Origin: Moraxellaceae bacterium AER2_44_116
GTDB lineage: Bacteria > Pseudomonadota > Gammaproteobacteria > Pseudomonadales > Moraxellaceae
Direction of reading: 5' to 3'
Assembly (NCBI GenBank): GCA_006546595.1
Contig: VIAD01000002.1
Location: 1-64,000, forward strand
DNA length: 64,000 nucleotides
Positions 26,690-36,348 of the stretch are shown one piece after another (positions within the stretch are counted from its first letter, which is position 1; every line of letters starts with the position of its first letter). The position numbers and the translations under genes are program-made. Below the pieces are notes generated by a model that did no database searches, was not told the DNA's origin, and worked only from the letters and a program-made list of their open reading frames with translations.

Positions 26690-29600
26690 ATGAAATTTAT
26701 TCATAAAACGATGGTCTCATTGGTTGGTGCAATCGCATTAATCATCATTGGGCTGTTAATTTTGTTCTCTTTTTTTGGTCAAATTGAACAAGAGGCCGAA
26801 ACACGCCAGCAAAATCTCGCCGTATTGCATGAGGCAAACGAGTTAATGTCGGCGTTAAAAGATGCCGAGACCAGCCAGCGCGGTTATTTATTAACGGGAA
26901 GTGAGTCGTTTTTAGAGCTCTATTTGGATGTTTATAAAAGTATTAATGGCTATCTGACAACACTGCGTCAACACAGTGCCAATCCTACAGCCAATAAACA
27001 ATTGGATCTTGTTGCGCCCTTAATTAACGCGAAATTAAACCACATGGCTTACGCGATTGATTTGCGTCGTCGTCAAGATATGGTTGGTGTAGAAGCGAGT
27101 GTTGGCAGCGGTAAAGGCAAACGCCTGATGGATGATATTCGCACAGAGATGAAGCGTTTTATCACCATACAAGAGTCAATACTTAGACAAGATGACGCAA
27201 TATTTACCAATGACATGCGCCGCCTGTTTATTATTATTCTCACCACCAGTTTATTTGCTTTATTATTTTCGTTTTTGTATCTCTATCTTTTTTATAAGCA
27301 CAATCAGCAACGACTGAACAATTTGATTCACCAAGAAACAAAACATTTATTAGAAATCCAAGAGCAAACCAATAAACAATTACTACGCGCTAATATCACC
27401 TTGCAGCTTAGCGAAGAGAAACTCGCCGTTACTTTAAATTCGATTGGTGATGCAGTAATCGCTACCGATGCTCAGTCGCGGGTCATGTTTCTCAATCCCG
27501 TCGCCGAGCAGTTGACGGGATGGACACAAACAGAGGCGATAGGACGTTTGGTGGATGAAATTTTTCATATTATTAGTAAAACCAGTCGTCAACCTGTGGC
27601 CATTCCTGTGGTTGAAGCATTGATACATGGCAAAATACAGGGTTTAGCCAATCACACCATCTTAATTGCCCGCAATAATAGTGAGTGTGATATTGCGGAC
27701 AGTTGTGCGCCGATTCGTGATCGTAACGATGAAGTCATTGGTGCGGTATTAGTCTTTCGTGATGTCACTAAAGAATATAATGCCCAGCAAGCATTACGTG
27801 ACAGTACCGCACTGGTTCAAACGATTTTGAATACTGTCGTTGATGGCATTATTACCTTTAATGCCTGTGGCGGTGAGATTGAAACAGTGAATCCCGCGGT
27901 GGAGACATTGTTTGGTTATGCCAACGCAGAAATCATCGGTCAAAATTTGAGTCTATTAATTCCAGAGTTAGACCAAGACCCCTGTAATATGTGCTTAAGC
28001 CATATTAATCATAATGACGGAGTGCAAGCGCAAGGCGTGGGACGAAATGTCATTGGTCAGCGTAAAGACGGTAGTACGTTTCCGCTAGAGTTAGCCGCCA
28101 GTGAAATGTTGCTAGGTGGCCAGCGTTATTTCACAGGTATTTTACGCGATGTCACTGTCCGTAAACAGATTGAGCAAGAACAGAAGGTGCTGAATCAACG
28201 CTTACGCGACCAACAGTTTTATACTCGCTCGCTCATTGAGTCGAATGTCGATGCGCTGATGGCAACCGATCCGACAGGCATTATTACCGATGTTAATAAG
28301 CAAGTGGAAGAGCTAACGGGTTGTACGCGCGATGAACTGATTGGTGCGCCGTTCAAAAACTATTTTACCGACCCAGAATTAGCCGAAAAAGCCATTAAGC
28401 GGGTCTTAGTCGAAAAGAAAGTCACTAACTACGAACTGACGGCACGGGCAAGAGAAGGTAAAGAAACTCCTGTTTCTTACAATGCGACGACGTTTTATGA
28501 TCGTGATCGAAAACTGCAAGGGGTGTTTGTTGCCGCCCGTGATATCAGCGAGCGTCAACGTTTAGATCGCATTCTGCATGAAAAAAGCATTGAATTACAA
28601 AGTGCCAAACTGGTTGCTGAAAAAGCCAATCTGGCAAAATCTGATTTTTTATCAAGCATGAGCCACGAATTACGCACGCCACTCAATGCGATTTTAGGGT
28701 TTACTCAACTAATAGATGGCGGTACGCCCGCGCCCACACCCAGCCAAAAACGTAGTGTTGACCAAATTTTGAAAGCGGGTTGGTATTTATTGGAGCTGAT
28801 TAACGAAATTCTTGATTTGGCACTGATTGAGTCGGGTAAATTATCGTTGTCGATAGAGCCCGTTTCTTTGGCAAAAGTCATGCACGAATGTTGGCTCATG
28901 GTCGAACCCCAAACCCAACGCCGCAGTATCAGTGTCATATTGCCCACCACCGATGTTTTATATTTTGTTCAAGCTGACCGTACACGGGTCAAACAAATTC
29001 TCATTAATTTACTGACGAATGCCATTAAATATAACAAAGATAACGGCACAGTCGTGGTCACTTGCCATGTTGTCACATCCGGTCGAATCCGTATTGGTGT
29101 TGAAGATACGGGCGAAGGTTTGTCATCGAGTCAAATAACGCAATTGTTTCTGCCCTTTAATCGTCTTGGCCAAGAAGCTAATGCCGAAGAAGGAACAGGC
29201 ATTGGCCTTGTGGTCTGTAAACGCTTAGTCGAGTTGATGGGCGGTAGCGTGGGTGTCGAAAGTACCGTGGGTGTGGGTAGCGTATTTTGGTTTGAATTAA
29301 ACCTTACCACCAACCCAAAAATGATACTCAACGATGCTGAAGAAATTGCCCTTGTTGAAAAAGCCAGTCAGCAAATTGATGAGCCACGATACAGTCTGCT
29401 CTATATCGAAGATAACCCTGCTAATTTAATGTTGGTTGAAGATATTATTGCGCGGCGACCTGATATTCGCTTATTAAGTGCCAGAGACGGCAAAAGTGGC
29501 ATTAAGATGGCTCATGCGGCTCAACCCGATGTCATTTTGATGGACATTAATTTACCCGGTATTAGCGGCCTAAAAGCATTAAGAATTTTAGCCGAAAGCT

Positions 29601-29806
29601 CAGCAACGACCCATATCCCCATTATTGCGTTAAGTGCCAATGCCATGCCCCGTGATATTGAAAAAGGTATGGAAGCAGGATTTTTTCGCTATCTCACCAA
29701 ACCCATTAAAGTGAATGAATTTATGGCGACCTTAGATGTTGCACTCACTTTTGCAACATCCAAAATCACCGTGCCAACAAAGAGGAATAAACATGATGGT
29801 CGTTAA
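26690..29806 (+). CDS. Hybrid sensor histidine kinase with CHASE3, three PAS domains and REC
   Basis: The product has 1038 residues. TM1 (about 8-30) and TM2 (about 182-205) bracket a periplasmic CHASE3 domain with the typical MSALKDAETSQRGYLLTG motif. Three PAS domains, a HisKA domain with His659 (SSMSHELRTP), an ATPase domain (LINLLTNAIKYN, DTGEGLS, GTGIGL) and a C-terminal receiver with Asp952 follow. The last PAS, kinase and receiver parts are close copies of the first kinase, even at DNA level; the N-terminal sensing part differs. The ATG at 26690 starts the first TM; the GTG at 26681 is less likely. The stop overlaps the start of the next regulator gene by 14 bases. Confidence 0.93.
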   Translation: MKFIHKTMVSLVGAIALIIIGLLILFSFFGQIEQEAETRQQNLAVLHEANELMSALKDAETSQRGYLLTGSESFLELYLDVYKSINGYLTTLRQHSANPTANKQLDLVAPLINAKLNHMAYAIDLRRRQDMVGVEASVGSGKGKRLMDDIRTEMKRFITIQESILRQDDAIFTNDMRRLFIIILTTSLFALLFSFLYLYLFYKHNQQRLNNLIHQETKHLLEIQEQTNKQLLRANITLQLSEEKLAVTLNSIGDAVIATDAQSRVMFLNPVAEQLTGWTQTEAIGRLVDEIFHIISKTSRQPVAIPVVEALIHGKIQGLANHTILIARNNSECDIADSCAPIRDRNDEVIGAVLVFRDVTKEYNAQQALRDSTALVQTILNTVVDGIITFNACGGEIETVNPAVETLFGYANAEIIGQNLSLLIPELDQDPCNMCLSHINHNDGVQAQGVGRNVIGQRKDGSTFPLELAASEMLLGGQRYFTGILRDVTVRKQIEQEQKVLNQRLRDQQFYTRSLIESNVDALMATDPTGIITDVNKQVEELTGCTRDELIGAPFKNYFTDPELAEKAIKRVLVEKKVTNYELTARAREGKETPVSYNATTFYDRDRKLQGVFVAARDISERQRLDRILHEKSIELQSAKLVAEKANLAKSDFLSSMSHELRTPLNAILGFTQLIDGGTPAPTPSQKRSVDQILKAGWYLLELINEILDLALIESGKLSLSIEPVSLAKVMHECWLMVEPQTQRRSISVILPTTDVLYFVQADRTRVKQILINLLTNAIKYNKDNGTVVVTCHVVTSGRIRIGVEDTGEGLSSSQITQLFLPFNRLGQEANAEEGTGIGLVVCKRLVELMGGSVGVESTVGVGSVFWFELNLTTNPKMILNDAEEIALVEKASQQIDEPRYSLLYIEDNPANLMLVEDIIARRPDIRLLSARDGKSGIKMAHAAQPDVILMDINLPGISGLKALRILAESSATTHIPIIALSANAMPRDIEKGMEAGFFRYLTKPIKVNEFMATLDVALTFATSKITVPTKRNKHDGR

Positions 29807-30620
29807 TAACGCCGATATTCTTAACGCCAGCATTCTCATTGTTGACGATCAAGAATCGAATGTCAGCTTGCTTGAGCAGTTATTGCTTGATGCGGGATAT
29901 CTCAATGTGACATCGACAATGAACCCGCAAGAAGTGTGTGCCTTGCATGAAAAAAATCGCTACGACTTGATTTTATTAGACTTGCAAATGCCCATTATGG
30001 ACGGTTTTCAAGTGATGGAAGGACTGAAAATCAATGCAGATGACAGTTATCTTCCCGTCATTGTCTTAACTGCACAACCCGCACATAAACTACGGGCATT
30101 ACAAACAGGGGCGAAAGATTTTATTAGTAAACCCTTTGATTTACTTGAAGTCAAAACCCGTATTTATAATATGTTAGAAGTGCGTTTGTTGTATAAAAAA
30201 CTCGAAAATTACAACAAAATACTAGAACAAACAGTTCTTGAGCGTACTGCCGAATTACGTGAAAGTGAAGCACGTTTTCGTCGTTTAACCGAACTGGCTT
30301 CTGACTGGTATTGGGAGCAAGATGAACAAGGCCAATTTACTAAAGGTTCTGGTCTTGCCCAACACATGCTGGATGTATTGGCGGATAACTTAAATAACAC
30401 CGACGTTGATTTACAAGCAGGATGGAATCAATCGGAGCGTGATGTTTTAAAAGCGACGATTGCCGCACGACAGCCATTTCTTGATCTTATTCTTAGCCGT
30501 ATCAATGCCGATGGTTCATTGCAAAAGTTTCGCGTCAGTGGCGAGCCGATGTTTAATCAATTTTCACGTTTTATTGGTTATCGCGGTATTGGCGTTGAAT
30601 GTATTGATAACAACAATTGA
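29793..30620 (+). CDS. Response regulator, REC plus C-terminal PAS
   Basis: The 275-residue protein has an N-terminal receiver with D63 (LLDLQMP), a coiled-coil at about 125-160 and a C-terminal PAS-type domain (SDWYWEQDEQGQF to YRGIGVE). There is no DNA-binding or enzymatic output. AGAGGA precedes the ATG at 29793, which overlaps the kinase 2 gene by 14 bases and shows coupling. Its receiver is a close paralogue of the receiver in the MgtE fusion at 25299. It likely works as a phosphorelay intermediate or signal-sensing partner of kinase 2. Confidence 0.88.
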   Translation: MMVVNNADILNASILIVDDQESNVSLLEQLLLDAGYLNVTSTMNPQEVCALHEKNRYDLILLDLQMPIMDGFQVMEGLKINADDSYLPVIVLTAQPAHKLRALQTGAKDFISKPFDLLEVKTRIYNMLEVRLLYKKLENYNKILEQTVLERTAELRESEARFRRLTELASDWYWEQDEQGQFTKGSGLAQHMLDVLADNLNNTDVDLQAGWNQSERDVLKATIAARQPFLDLILSRINADGSLQKFRVSGEPMFNQFSRFIGYRGIGVECIDNNN

Positions 30621-30638
30621 ATAATTAAAAGGATTTTT

Positions 30639-31355
30639 ATGATGTTATCACCCCATAGCCCAAGGCAAAATCATCTGCTTGCCGCGCTGCCTCCGTCAGA
30701 GTTTGAGCATCTTGCCTCTCGCTTAGAGTTGGTGCGTTTACCGCTTGGCGATATGCTTTACGAGCCGAATATGCAGTTACAACATGCCTATTTTCCAACA
30801 ACGTCTATCGTCTCGCTGCACTATGTCACTGAATCTGGTGCATCAGCGGAAGCCGCAGGCGTGGGCAATGAGGGTGTCGTTGGCGTGTCATTGTTTATGG
30901 GGGGCAATACCACGCCCAGTTCAGCCGTTGTTCAAACTGCAGGTTATGCCTACCGATTAGAGCGCAGTGTGCTACAAGCCGAGTTTAATCGCGGTGGTTT
31001 TATGCAGCGTTTATTACTGCGTTATACCCAAGCATTGATGACGCAAATTATGCAAACAGCGGTCTGTAATCGTCATCACTCAATAGAGCAACAACTGTGT
31101 CGTTGGTTGTTATTAACTTTGGATCGTATTCCTGCCCAAGAGTTAGTGATGACGCAAGAATTAATCGCCAGTATGTTGGGCGTGCGTCGGGAAGGGATTA
31201 CGGAAGCAGCAGGAAAATTACAGCAAGCAGGTTTTATTCGTTATCGTCGTGGTCATATTGCGGTGCTAGATCGGACGGGCTTAGAAACACGGACTTGTGA
31301 GTGTTATGCCGTCGTCAAAAAAGAATTACACCGTTTGTTGTCGGATGTGCGCTAA
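30639..31355 (+). CDS. Crp/Fnr-family transcriptional regulator
   Basis: The 238-residue protein has a cyclic-nucleotide-type beta-barrel (about 15-120; PLGDMLYEPN, and GNEGVVGVSLFMGG in place of the canonical phosphate-binding cassette). A dimer helix and a winged helix-turn-helix (about 165-230; TQELIASMLGVRREGITEAAGKL) follow. It lacks the canonical cNMP residues and the cysteine cluster of Fnr, so its ligand is unknown. Its 19-base distance to the response regulator gene suggests it belongs to the signalling operon. AAAAGGA precedes the ATG. It is a candidate for binding the dyads at 22540 and 26596, but that is inference. Confidence 0.9.
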   Translation: MMLSPHSPRQNHLLAALPPSEFEHLASRLELVRLPLGDMLYEPNMQLQHAYFPTTSIVSLHYVTESGASAEAAGVGNEGVVGVSLFMGGNTTPSSAVVQTAGYAYRLERSVLQAEFNRGGFMQRLLLRYTQALMTQIMQTAVCNRHHSIEQQLCRWLLLTLDRIPAQELVMTQELIASMLGVRREGITEAAGKLQQAGFIRYRRGHIAVLDRTGLETRTCECYAVVKKELHRLLSDVR

Positions 31356-31360
31356 CCCAA

Positions 31361-31906
31361 TCAACCTCCCCATTGCCTCACGCTGCCAGAGTCAACATGG
31401 ACAAAATCAGATGAGGGATAATAACCGACACCGCCCATTTTCATCGCTAACGCCTGTTGACGCACAATGCTTAACGGTACGTTAGGGATGCGAATATCAA
31501 TGGCACGTCCTTCCAAGTGCATACTACGTTTAGCGACACCATTAGAGCGAGCTTGAAGCATATTGTTAGTTTCGGGCGAACGGTAAGCAGAAATAATGTG
31601 AAATTCACAAGGGACGTTTAAGCGGGTCTGTAATAGTGTTAGCTGGTCGAGCAATGCGGTATCAATAGGCAATATTTTATCGTTGCGAAAATCGCGGAGT
31701 AAATGATTAATATTCGCCAACGAATCAGGTAAATACTGACCTTCTGCCCAATAAGTCACGCGTTGTTTTTCACCTGTATGCAAGTGATAAAACGATAAAC
31801 TGCGTTCAGGCAACAACAATAAGGGTGAGGCCGTCGCCCAACGCGGTAACAACAATGTACCTACCGTTAAAGCGGACAGTGTTTGCAGACATTGACGACG
31901 GTTCAT
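31361..31906 (-). CDS. DUF882/YcbK-like (MepK-type) peptidoglycan endopeptidase
   Basis: The 181-residue protein has a Tat-like signal (MNRRQCLQ, then a hydrophobic stretch). The catalytic domain is of the peptidase M15 fold with zinc ligands H130 and D137 (SMHLEGRAIDI) and H170 (FVHVDSG). E. coli YcbK/MepK cleaves peptidoglycan crosslinks in the periplasm. It lies 12 bases downstream of the L,D-transpeptidase gene. The two are probably co-transcribed and form a make-and-cut pair for 3-3 crosslinks. Confidence 0.9.
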   Translation of the reverse strand: MNRRQCLQTLSALTVGTLLLPRWATASPLLLLPERSLSFYHLHTGEKQRVTYWAEGQYLPDSLANINHLLRDFRNDKILPIDTALLDQLTLLQTRLNVPCEFHIISAYRSPETNNMLQARSNGVAKRSMHLEGRAIDIRIPNVPLSIVRQQALAMKMGGVGYYPSSDFVHVDSGSVRQWGG

Positions 31907-31918
31907 AGATTAACCTTT

Positions 31919-32854
31919 TTATAGTGGCTTTATGGGAGCAGTGACGGCACGCAGCGAGACATCAACAGGCACACCACTGGCGGCTTTCAATGCGCTTTCT
32001 GCAAGCGTCCAGTCTATTTTTGCCGTGACCTGTTGGGCATCCGTCAATTGTTGTAATGCGAGTTTACCATTGACACGACGAGAATAAATATCAGGATGTA
32101 CTTCTATCATTATGGTGCCATTTGGTTGAATTTCAAGCAATATCGGCCAATAGTTATTTGAACCTATCATGCCTGTCTCAACTTGCGTAAATAATTCGGC
32201 AATCGCATCGGGATGCAGACGAATACAACCATGTGTTTGAAAACGATAAATACTGGCAGGTGCTAACGTGCCATGAATGCCATAGCCGCTTAAACTCAAT
32301 CCTAGCCAAAAGCGTCCGAGAGGATTGTTCGGGCCGGGTGCAACATGTGTTTTGACGACTTTGCCTTCACGCGCCATTTCTTGTTGAATAGATTTAGGCA
32401 CAATCCATGTTTTATTTTCTTTTTTGTTGGCGATTTTCCATGTGCCTGTGGGGGTTTTCCACGATGGACGACCTAAGCTCACTGCATAAATGCCTGCGTT
32501 CACGCCTGCTTTCTGCAAAAACAATAATCGCTGTGGAATGTTAATGGTAATGCCATCAGGTAAATCACTCGGAATTAAGTGAACATAGTTGACCTTCAGC
32601 GTTTGACCAATCCTCAGAGACTTGTTGGGTTTGATGGCATTTAAGGTGGCGATTTCATTCGGTGTTGTTGCATATCGCCCGCCAATACTGGACAGCGTAT
32701 CCCCTTTTTTGACGATGACCGTTTCTTCACCTTGCCAACGCCCCTGCGCTAAATGAGCAAACGACGTTGTGGTTGGCACGACGGTTGATGCAGCATTGAC
32801 GGCACTACTACTCAGCATGATCGCTAATGACGTTAGCATGAGAGAAAATCGCAT
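31919..32854 (-). CDS. L,D-transpeptidase (LysM + YkuD)
   Basis: The 311-residue protein has a signal peptide (1-22), a LysM domain (about 46-90; VKKGDTLSSIGGRYATTP) and a YkuD catalytic domain with H194 (YGIHGT) and the signature THGCIRLH with nucleophile C210. Such enzymes make 3-3 peptidoglycan crosslinks or attach lipoproteins to peptidoglycan. The length and the LysM placement match the ErfK/YbiS group. The downstream MepK-like gene cuts the same kind of bond. Confidence 0.93.
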   Translation of the reverse strand: MRFSLMLTSLAIMLSSSAVNAASTVVPTTTSFAHLAQGRWQGEETVIVKKGDTLSSIGGRYATTPNEIATLNAIKPNKSLRIGQTLKVNYVHLIPSDLPDGITINIPQRLLFLQKAGVNAGIYAVSLGRPSWKTPTGTWKIANKKENKTWIVPKSIQQEMAREGKVVKTHVAPGPNNPLGRFWLGLSLSGYGIHGTLAPASIYRFQTHGCIRLHPDAIAELFTQVETGMIGSNNYWPILLEIQPNGTIMIEVHPDIYSRRVNGKLALQQLTDAQQVTAKIDWTLAESALKAASGVPVDVSLRAVTAPIKPL

Positions 32855-33022
32855 AAAAACAACTCATCAATATAAGGTTAAGTTTAACTCAGTGTCACAC
32901 ACATAGCCGCTCAATAAAAGAACATGATTGCACCCATTATGAGAGTAACCGTTATGGTTTGATAGCTTCTGTACGGTAACACGCTAAATGCGACTATTTC
33001 TATCCGTTACCTAAGCGCGATA

Positions 33023-33034
33023 GCGTACCGACAT
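33023..33034. promoter_or_regulatory. GTACCG-ACAT motif upstream of the BON gene
   Basis: GCGTACCGACAT resembles the right half of the sites at 22540 and 26596 and lies about 70 bases before the BON gene. Low confidence; the match is short. Confidence 0.25.
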
Positions 33035-33104
33035 CACGTCAATTCACCTTTATTCTGCATGAAGTCTTAATCCATCCTAACTCCTTTTAAAGTGGTGAAA
33101 CAAC

Positions 33105-33944
33105 ATGATTAACAAATCCAATAAACTTGTGCTTGCATCAAGTATCGCTGTGCTAACGTTTGGCGTAATGAGTAGCGGTGGTGCCTTTGCCGCTTCAACA
33201 GCTCAAGATGTCATAGAAGCGCGTCAAGAAAGCCAAATCTGGACAACATTTGCTTTAAGCCCTCACTTACGCGCCAATGACCTCAATGTGACTGTGCATA
33301 ATGGTAAAGCAACACTGACAGGCAAAGTGGAAGAAGAGATTAACAAAGACTTAGCCAAACAAATTGCGCTCGGCGTGAATGGCGTAAAAGAAGTCGATAA
33401 TCAAATCGTCGTTGAAGCCAACTATGTTCACCCTGAACGCTCTGTAGATCGCACATACGGCGAAGTGATTGACGATGCTACGATTTCCTCGGCGGTTAAA
33501 TCAAAGTTGATGTGGAGCAAACATGCCGATGGCTTAGCGACTAACGTTGAGACTAAGTTTGGAAAAGTCACCTTGCAAGGTACAGCTAAGACGGCTGAAG
33601 CAAAAGAGTTAGCAGGACGACTGGCGGCCAATACGCGTGGTGTGCTTTCAGTTGATAACCAATTAGTTGTTGATACCAGCAAAACAACGGCTACCGACAA
33701 AGTGAAAAGTTCAGCCAAAGAAGTGGGTAACGACATTTCAGATAGTTGGATTACCACAAAAGTTAAATCCACTTTTTTATATTCAACCCATGTGGATGGC
33801 TCAGGTATTAAAGTGACGACCAACAAAGGCGTTGTGACATTGACAGGCAAAGTTGGTAGTTCGGTCGAGCGTTTACAGGCGATTGATTTGGCAAAAGGCT
33901 TGCGTGGCGTAAAATCTGTCAATGCAAAAAATTTGACCTTGTAG
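33105..33944 (+). CDS. Periplasmic protein with three BON domains (OsmY-like)
   Basis: The 279-residue protein has a signal peptide ending near GAFAA and three BON domains (about 36-107, 118-186 and 208-278). Each has the pattern KxxLxxxxHxxxxxxxVxxxxGxVxLxGxV ... AxxxxGVxxVxN. E. coli OsmY has two BON domains and binds membranes under osmotic stress; this one has a third. The 250 bases upstream hold no other gene, which suggests its own regulated promoter. Confidence 0.93.
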   Translation: MINKSNKLVLASSIAVLTFGVMSSGGAFAASTAQDVIEARQESQIWTTFALSPHLRANDLNVTVHNGKATLTGKVEEEINKDLAKQIALGVNGVKEVDNQIVVEANYVHPERSVDRTYGEVIDDATISSAVKSKLMWSKHADGLATNVETKFGKVTLQGTAKTAEAKELAGRLAANTRGVLSVDNQLVVDTSKTTATDKVKSSAKEVGNDISDSWITTKVKSTFLYSTHVDGSGIKVTTNKGVVTLTGKVGSSVERLQAIDLAKGLRGVKSVNAKNLTL

Positions 33945-34042
33945 TGTTGCGAATCGGATGATGGCCTGAGACGATAACTGCGTCATTTTATGAACGATAA
34001 TGCCGTAAAGTCTTAGGTCATGTCGGTATTTGCTTAAATTAG

Positions 34043-34096
34043 CCCTTCGACTCCGCTCAGGGAACGTTTCTACCCAGACTGAGCGGAGTCGAAGCC
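34043..34096. repeat. Family B palindromic repeat, copy 3
   Basis: CCCTTCGACTCCGCTCAGGG pairs with CTGAGCGGAGTCGAAGCC. It lies between the BON and SOUL genes, both on the plus strand. Confidence 0.8.
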
Positions 34097-34138
34097 TATC
34101 GTTTATCCGAGTCGTATCTACAGTCAAGAGTTGTCGTT

Positions 34139-34765
34139 ATGAAGCATCTAAGGTTAGTAATGTTGACAACAATCGTCACGATGAGTGGAGCGATGGATGC
34201 TATGGCAGTCGAAGAAACAGCTTACAGTGTCGTCAAGAAAGACCAGCACTTTGAAATCCGTGATTACGCACCTCATGTGCTTGCCGAAACCATTGCCGAT
34301 GGTGATATGGGGCAGGCGGGAAACAGTTCCTTTGGCGTATTGTTTCGCTACATTTCGGGTAGTAATCAGTCACAAACCAAAGTCGCGATGACTGCACCTG
34401 TCTCCCAGCAACCGATGGGTGAAAAAATCAGCATGACTGCCCCCGTGAGTCAGCAACGTGTGCAAGATAAATGGGTGGTGAGTTTTGCCATGCCCGCTTC
34501 TTATACGCTGGAAACTGCGCCTAAACCCACTGATGCGCGAGTCGCATTACGTCAAATTCCTGCTCGTCGGATAGCGTCCGTCACCTACTCAGGTCTATGG
34601 ACTGAAAAAAACTATTTACAACACAAACAAGAACTAGAAGTATGGATTCGCAAAAATGGCCTGAGTGCATCAGGTGAGCCTGTGTTAGCGCGTTATAATC
34701 CGCCGTTCACACCGTGGTTTTTGCGTCGTAATGAAGTGTTAATTCCTATCAGTACAACACATTAA
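34139..34765 (+). CDS. SOUL heme-binding family protein, secreted
   Basis: The 208-residue protein has a signal peptide (1-24) and then a SOUL/HBP domain: YSVVKKDQHFEIRDYAP at the start, FGVLFRYISGSNQ, the repeated KVAMTAPVSQQ / KISMTAPVSQQ motif and the conserved end NEVLIPI. SOUL proteins bind heme or other tetrapyrroles loosely. The signal peptide places this one in the periplasm, where it could buffer heme for the cytochromes found further on; this is inference. Confidence 0.92.
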   Translation: MKHLRLVMLTTIVTMSGAMDAMAVEETAYSVVKKDQHFEIRDYAPHVLAETIADGDMGQAGNSSFGVLFRYISGSNQSQTKVAMTAPVSQQPMGEKISMTAPVSQQRVQDKWVVSFAMPASYTLETAPKPTDARVALRQIPARRIASVTYSGLWTEKNYLQHKQELEVWIRKNGLSASGEPVLARYNPPFTPWFLRRNEVLIPISTTH

Positions 34766-34771
34766 TTCGGC

Positions 34772-34837
34772 GTAGGGGCAAATAATCATTTGCCCTGATT
34801 GTTTGAACCCATAGGGCGAATGATTATTCGCCCCTAC
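34772..34837. repeat. Family C palindromic repeat, composite copy 2
   Basis: Two family C arms in tandem: GTAGGGGCAAATAATCATT with TGCCC, then GGGCGAATGATTATTCGCCC with CTAC. It lies between convergent genes. Its right end supplies the stop codon (TAG at 34836-34834 on the minus strand) of the DUF5691 gene. Confidence 0.8.
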
Positions 34838-36348
34838 AATGGTGGCGGATGCAACGCCGCCCTCATCTCCAACTTAAACTTCCAAGAAATCAACACCACA
34901 GTCGGATATTGATTCGGTTGCAAACTCAAACTAGCATCACCCCAAACCGCTAAATTATCCAGTAGTTGTGGCAATAACCGCCGTTCTACTTCATAAGACT
35001 GGCTGTTTTGTAATTGCGGATGTTGATAAATACTCATCGCCACTAAAGTAAAATCACGTGACCATTGCCATGAGCTGAGTTCGCGTAAAGCCGTTGCTAA
35101 TATCGTTAATTGTTCGGTTGAGTTTTTAGCTTTTTTCAGCGCGTTTAATAACCATTGTTCACGAATAGTGGGGCTAAGTGCATTTTGTAAATCGACGCGA
35201 CGTAGGGCAATTTTGTTACTTTCAACGGTCAATAACGACTGTAACCACGTTTGTTGTTGTTGACGAATGGCAGCTATCGTTAAACCCGCAATTAACGCTT
35301 CTTCCCATTCAGTTTTGAGAATCAGTGTGACAAAACTCGGTGCATCTAAGCCGTAATGTTGAGTCAGCCAATCTAAAGAGACATAAGAAATAATATCGCG
35401 CAACCATTGCGCTTTTGCGCCTAAACCTTGCACGGTGGCGGCCTTCGCATTAAAACCATCACGCTCTAATTCAGGACTGATAGTTTCTAAAGGAATAACA
35501 TCAAGAGACTTACGGACGATGCCTTTTTTTAACAGCAGTATTTGACTTAATTGTTGTTGCATCCGTTGGACAAATAACGATTCTGGCAAACGCGCTAATA
35601 AATCAATCGCCACTTCTTTAACGATTTTGCTGCGGTCATCTAAACAACTTTCTAAAAAATCATGGTCGGCCATCGATAAATGGATGCTGAGTTTTTCTAG
35701 CAATAGTTTGCGAACATTCGCGCTTTCGTTTGGCCAAATGGTAATGACAAACGCTAATGCACGTTCAGGTTGTTCAAGCCGTAACCGTTCAAATAACACC
35801 TCTCGACAGGCTAAAGAAGCTGTTTGCCAATAGTTGTCAAGCTCTGGGCTTTTTAGGTCAAATTGTGCAGCCACTAACCATGTCCAATCAGAATTTTGCT
35901 GTCCTAACCATGCGCCGCGTTGACCTGCAATTTGACCAATCGCCAAACGCCATTTTTTGTTGTTTTCACCAAGGCGTAAAAATGATGGCAATAAGGTGCG
36001 CGGTAAAATAGCATTTTCGGCGGCGACTAAATTTAACCAATCTTCAAGATAAACTTGGCCTTCATTGGTCAATATAAACTGAGCGTGCTTTTGTGCGGCG
36101 GGCGAAATATAAGCTTGTGTTTCTGCTTCGGCGGCTGTGGCGGCAGCCAAACTTGTTGATTGTTGCCCTGCGCGTTGATAAACCGCCATTAACGCCAATT
36201 GGGATAATAACAAAGGATTATCTTGAGGTAGTTGACGAGCAACCGCTTGTAGCTCCGCCGTTGGCCATTGGCTAATCGCTGATGATTTTTGACTGCCTAA
36301 TAACGCGGCGACTTCACATTCTCGCCACGCGTTTTTGCTGCTGCTCAT
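34834..36348 (-). CDS. DUF5691 family protein
   Basis: The 504-residue, mostly helical protein is made of HEAT-like helical pairs (for example SLACREVLFERLRLEQPERAL and DHDFLESCLDDRSKIVKEVAIDLLARLP). DUF5691 proteins are encoded beside SWIM zinc-finger proteins and MoxR/DUF5682/VWA sets; the activity is unknown. The ATG at 36348 overlaps the SWIM stop by ATGA; the frame could start 20 codons earlier, inside that gene, but the coupled start is more likely. The last residues HPPPL and the stop codon come from a family C repeat, so the natural C-terminus may have been altered slightly. Confidence 0.85.
   Translation of the reverse strand: MSSSKNAWRECEVAALLGSQKSSAISQWPTAELQAVARQLPQDNPLLLSQLALMAVYQRAGQQSTSLAAATAAEAETQAYISPAAQKHAQFILTNEGQVYLEDWLNLVAAENAILPRTLLPSFLRLGENNKKWRLAIGQIAGQRGAWLGQQNSDWTWLVAAQFDLKSPELDNYWQTASLACREVLFERLRLEQPERALAFVITIWPNESANVRKLLLEKLSIHLSMADHDFLESCLDDRSKIVKEVAIDLLARLPESLFVQRMQQQLSQILLLKKGIVRKSLDVIPLETISPELERDGFNAKAATVQGLGAKAQWLRDIISYVSLDWLTQHYGLDAPSFVTLILKTEWEEALIAGLTIAAIRQQQQTWLQSLLTVESNKIALRRVDLQNALSPTIREQWLLNALKKAKNSTEQLTILATALRELSSWQWSRDFTLVAMSIYQHPQLQNSQSYEVERRLLPQLLDNLAVWGDASLSLQPNQYPTVVLISWKFKLEMRAALHPPPL

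Noticed and set aside
32855..33104. Possible small RNA or riboswitch before the BON gene
   Set aside because: No convincing stem-and-terminator or known riboswitch core; only a short motif at 33023.
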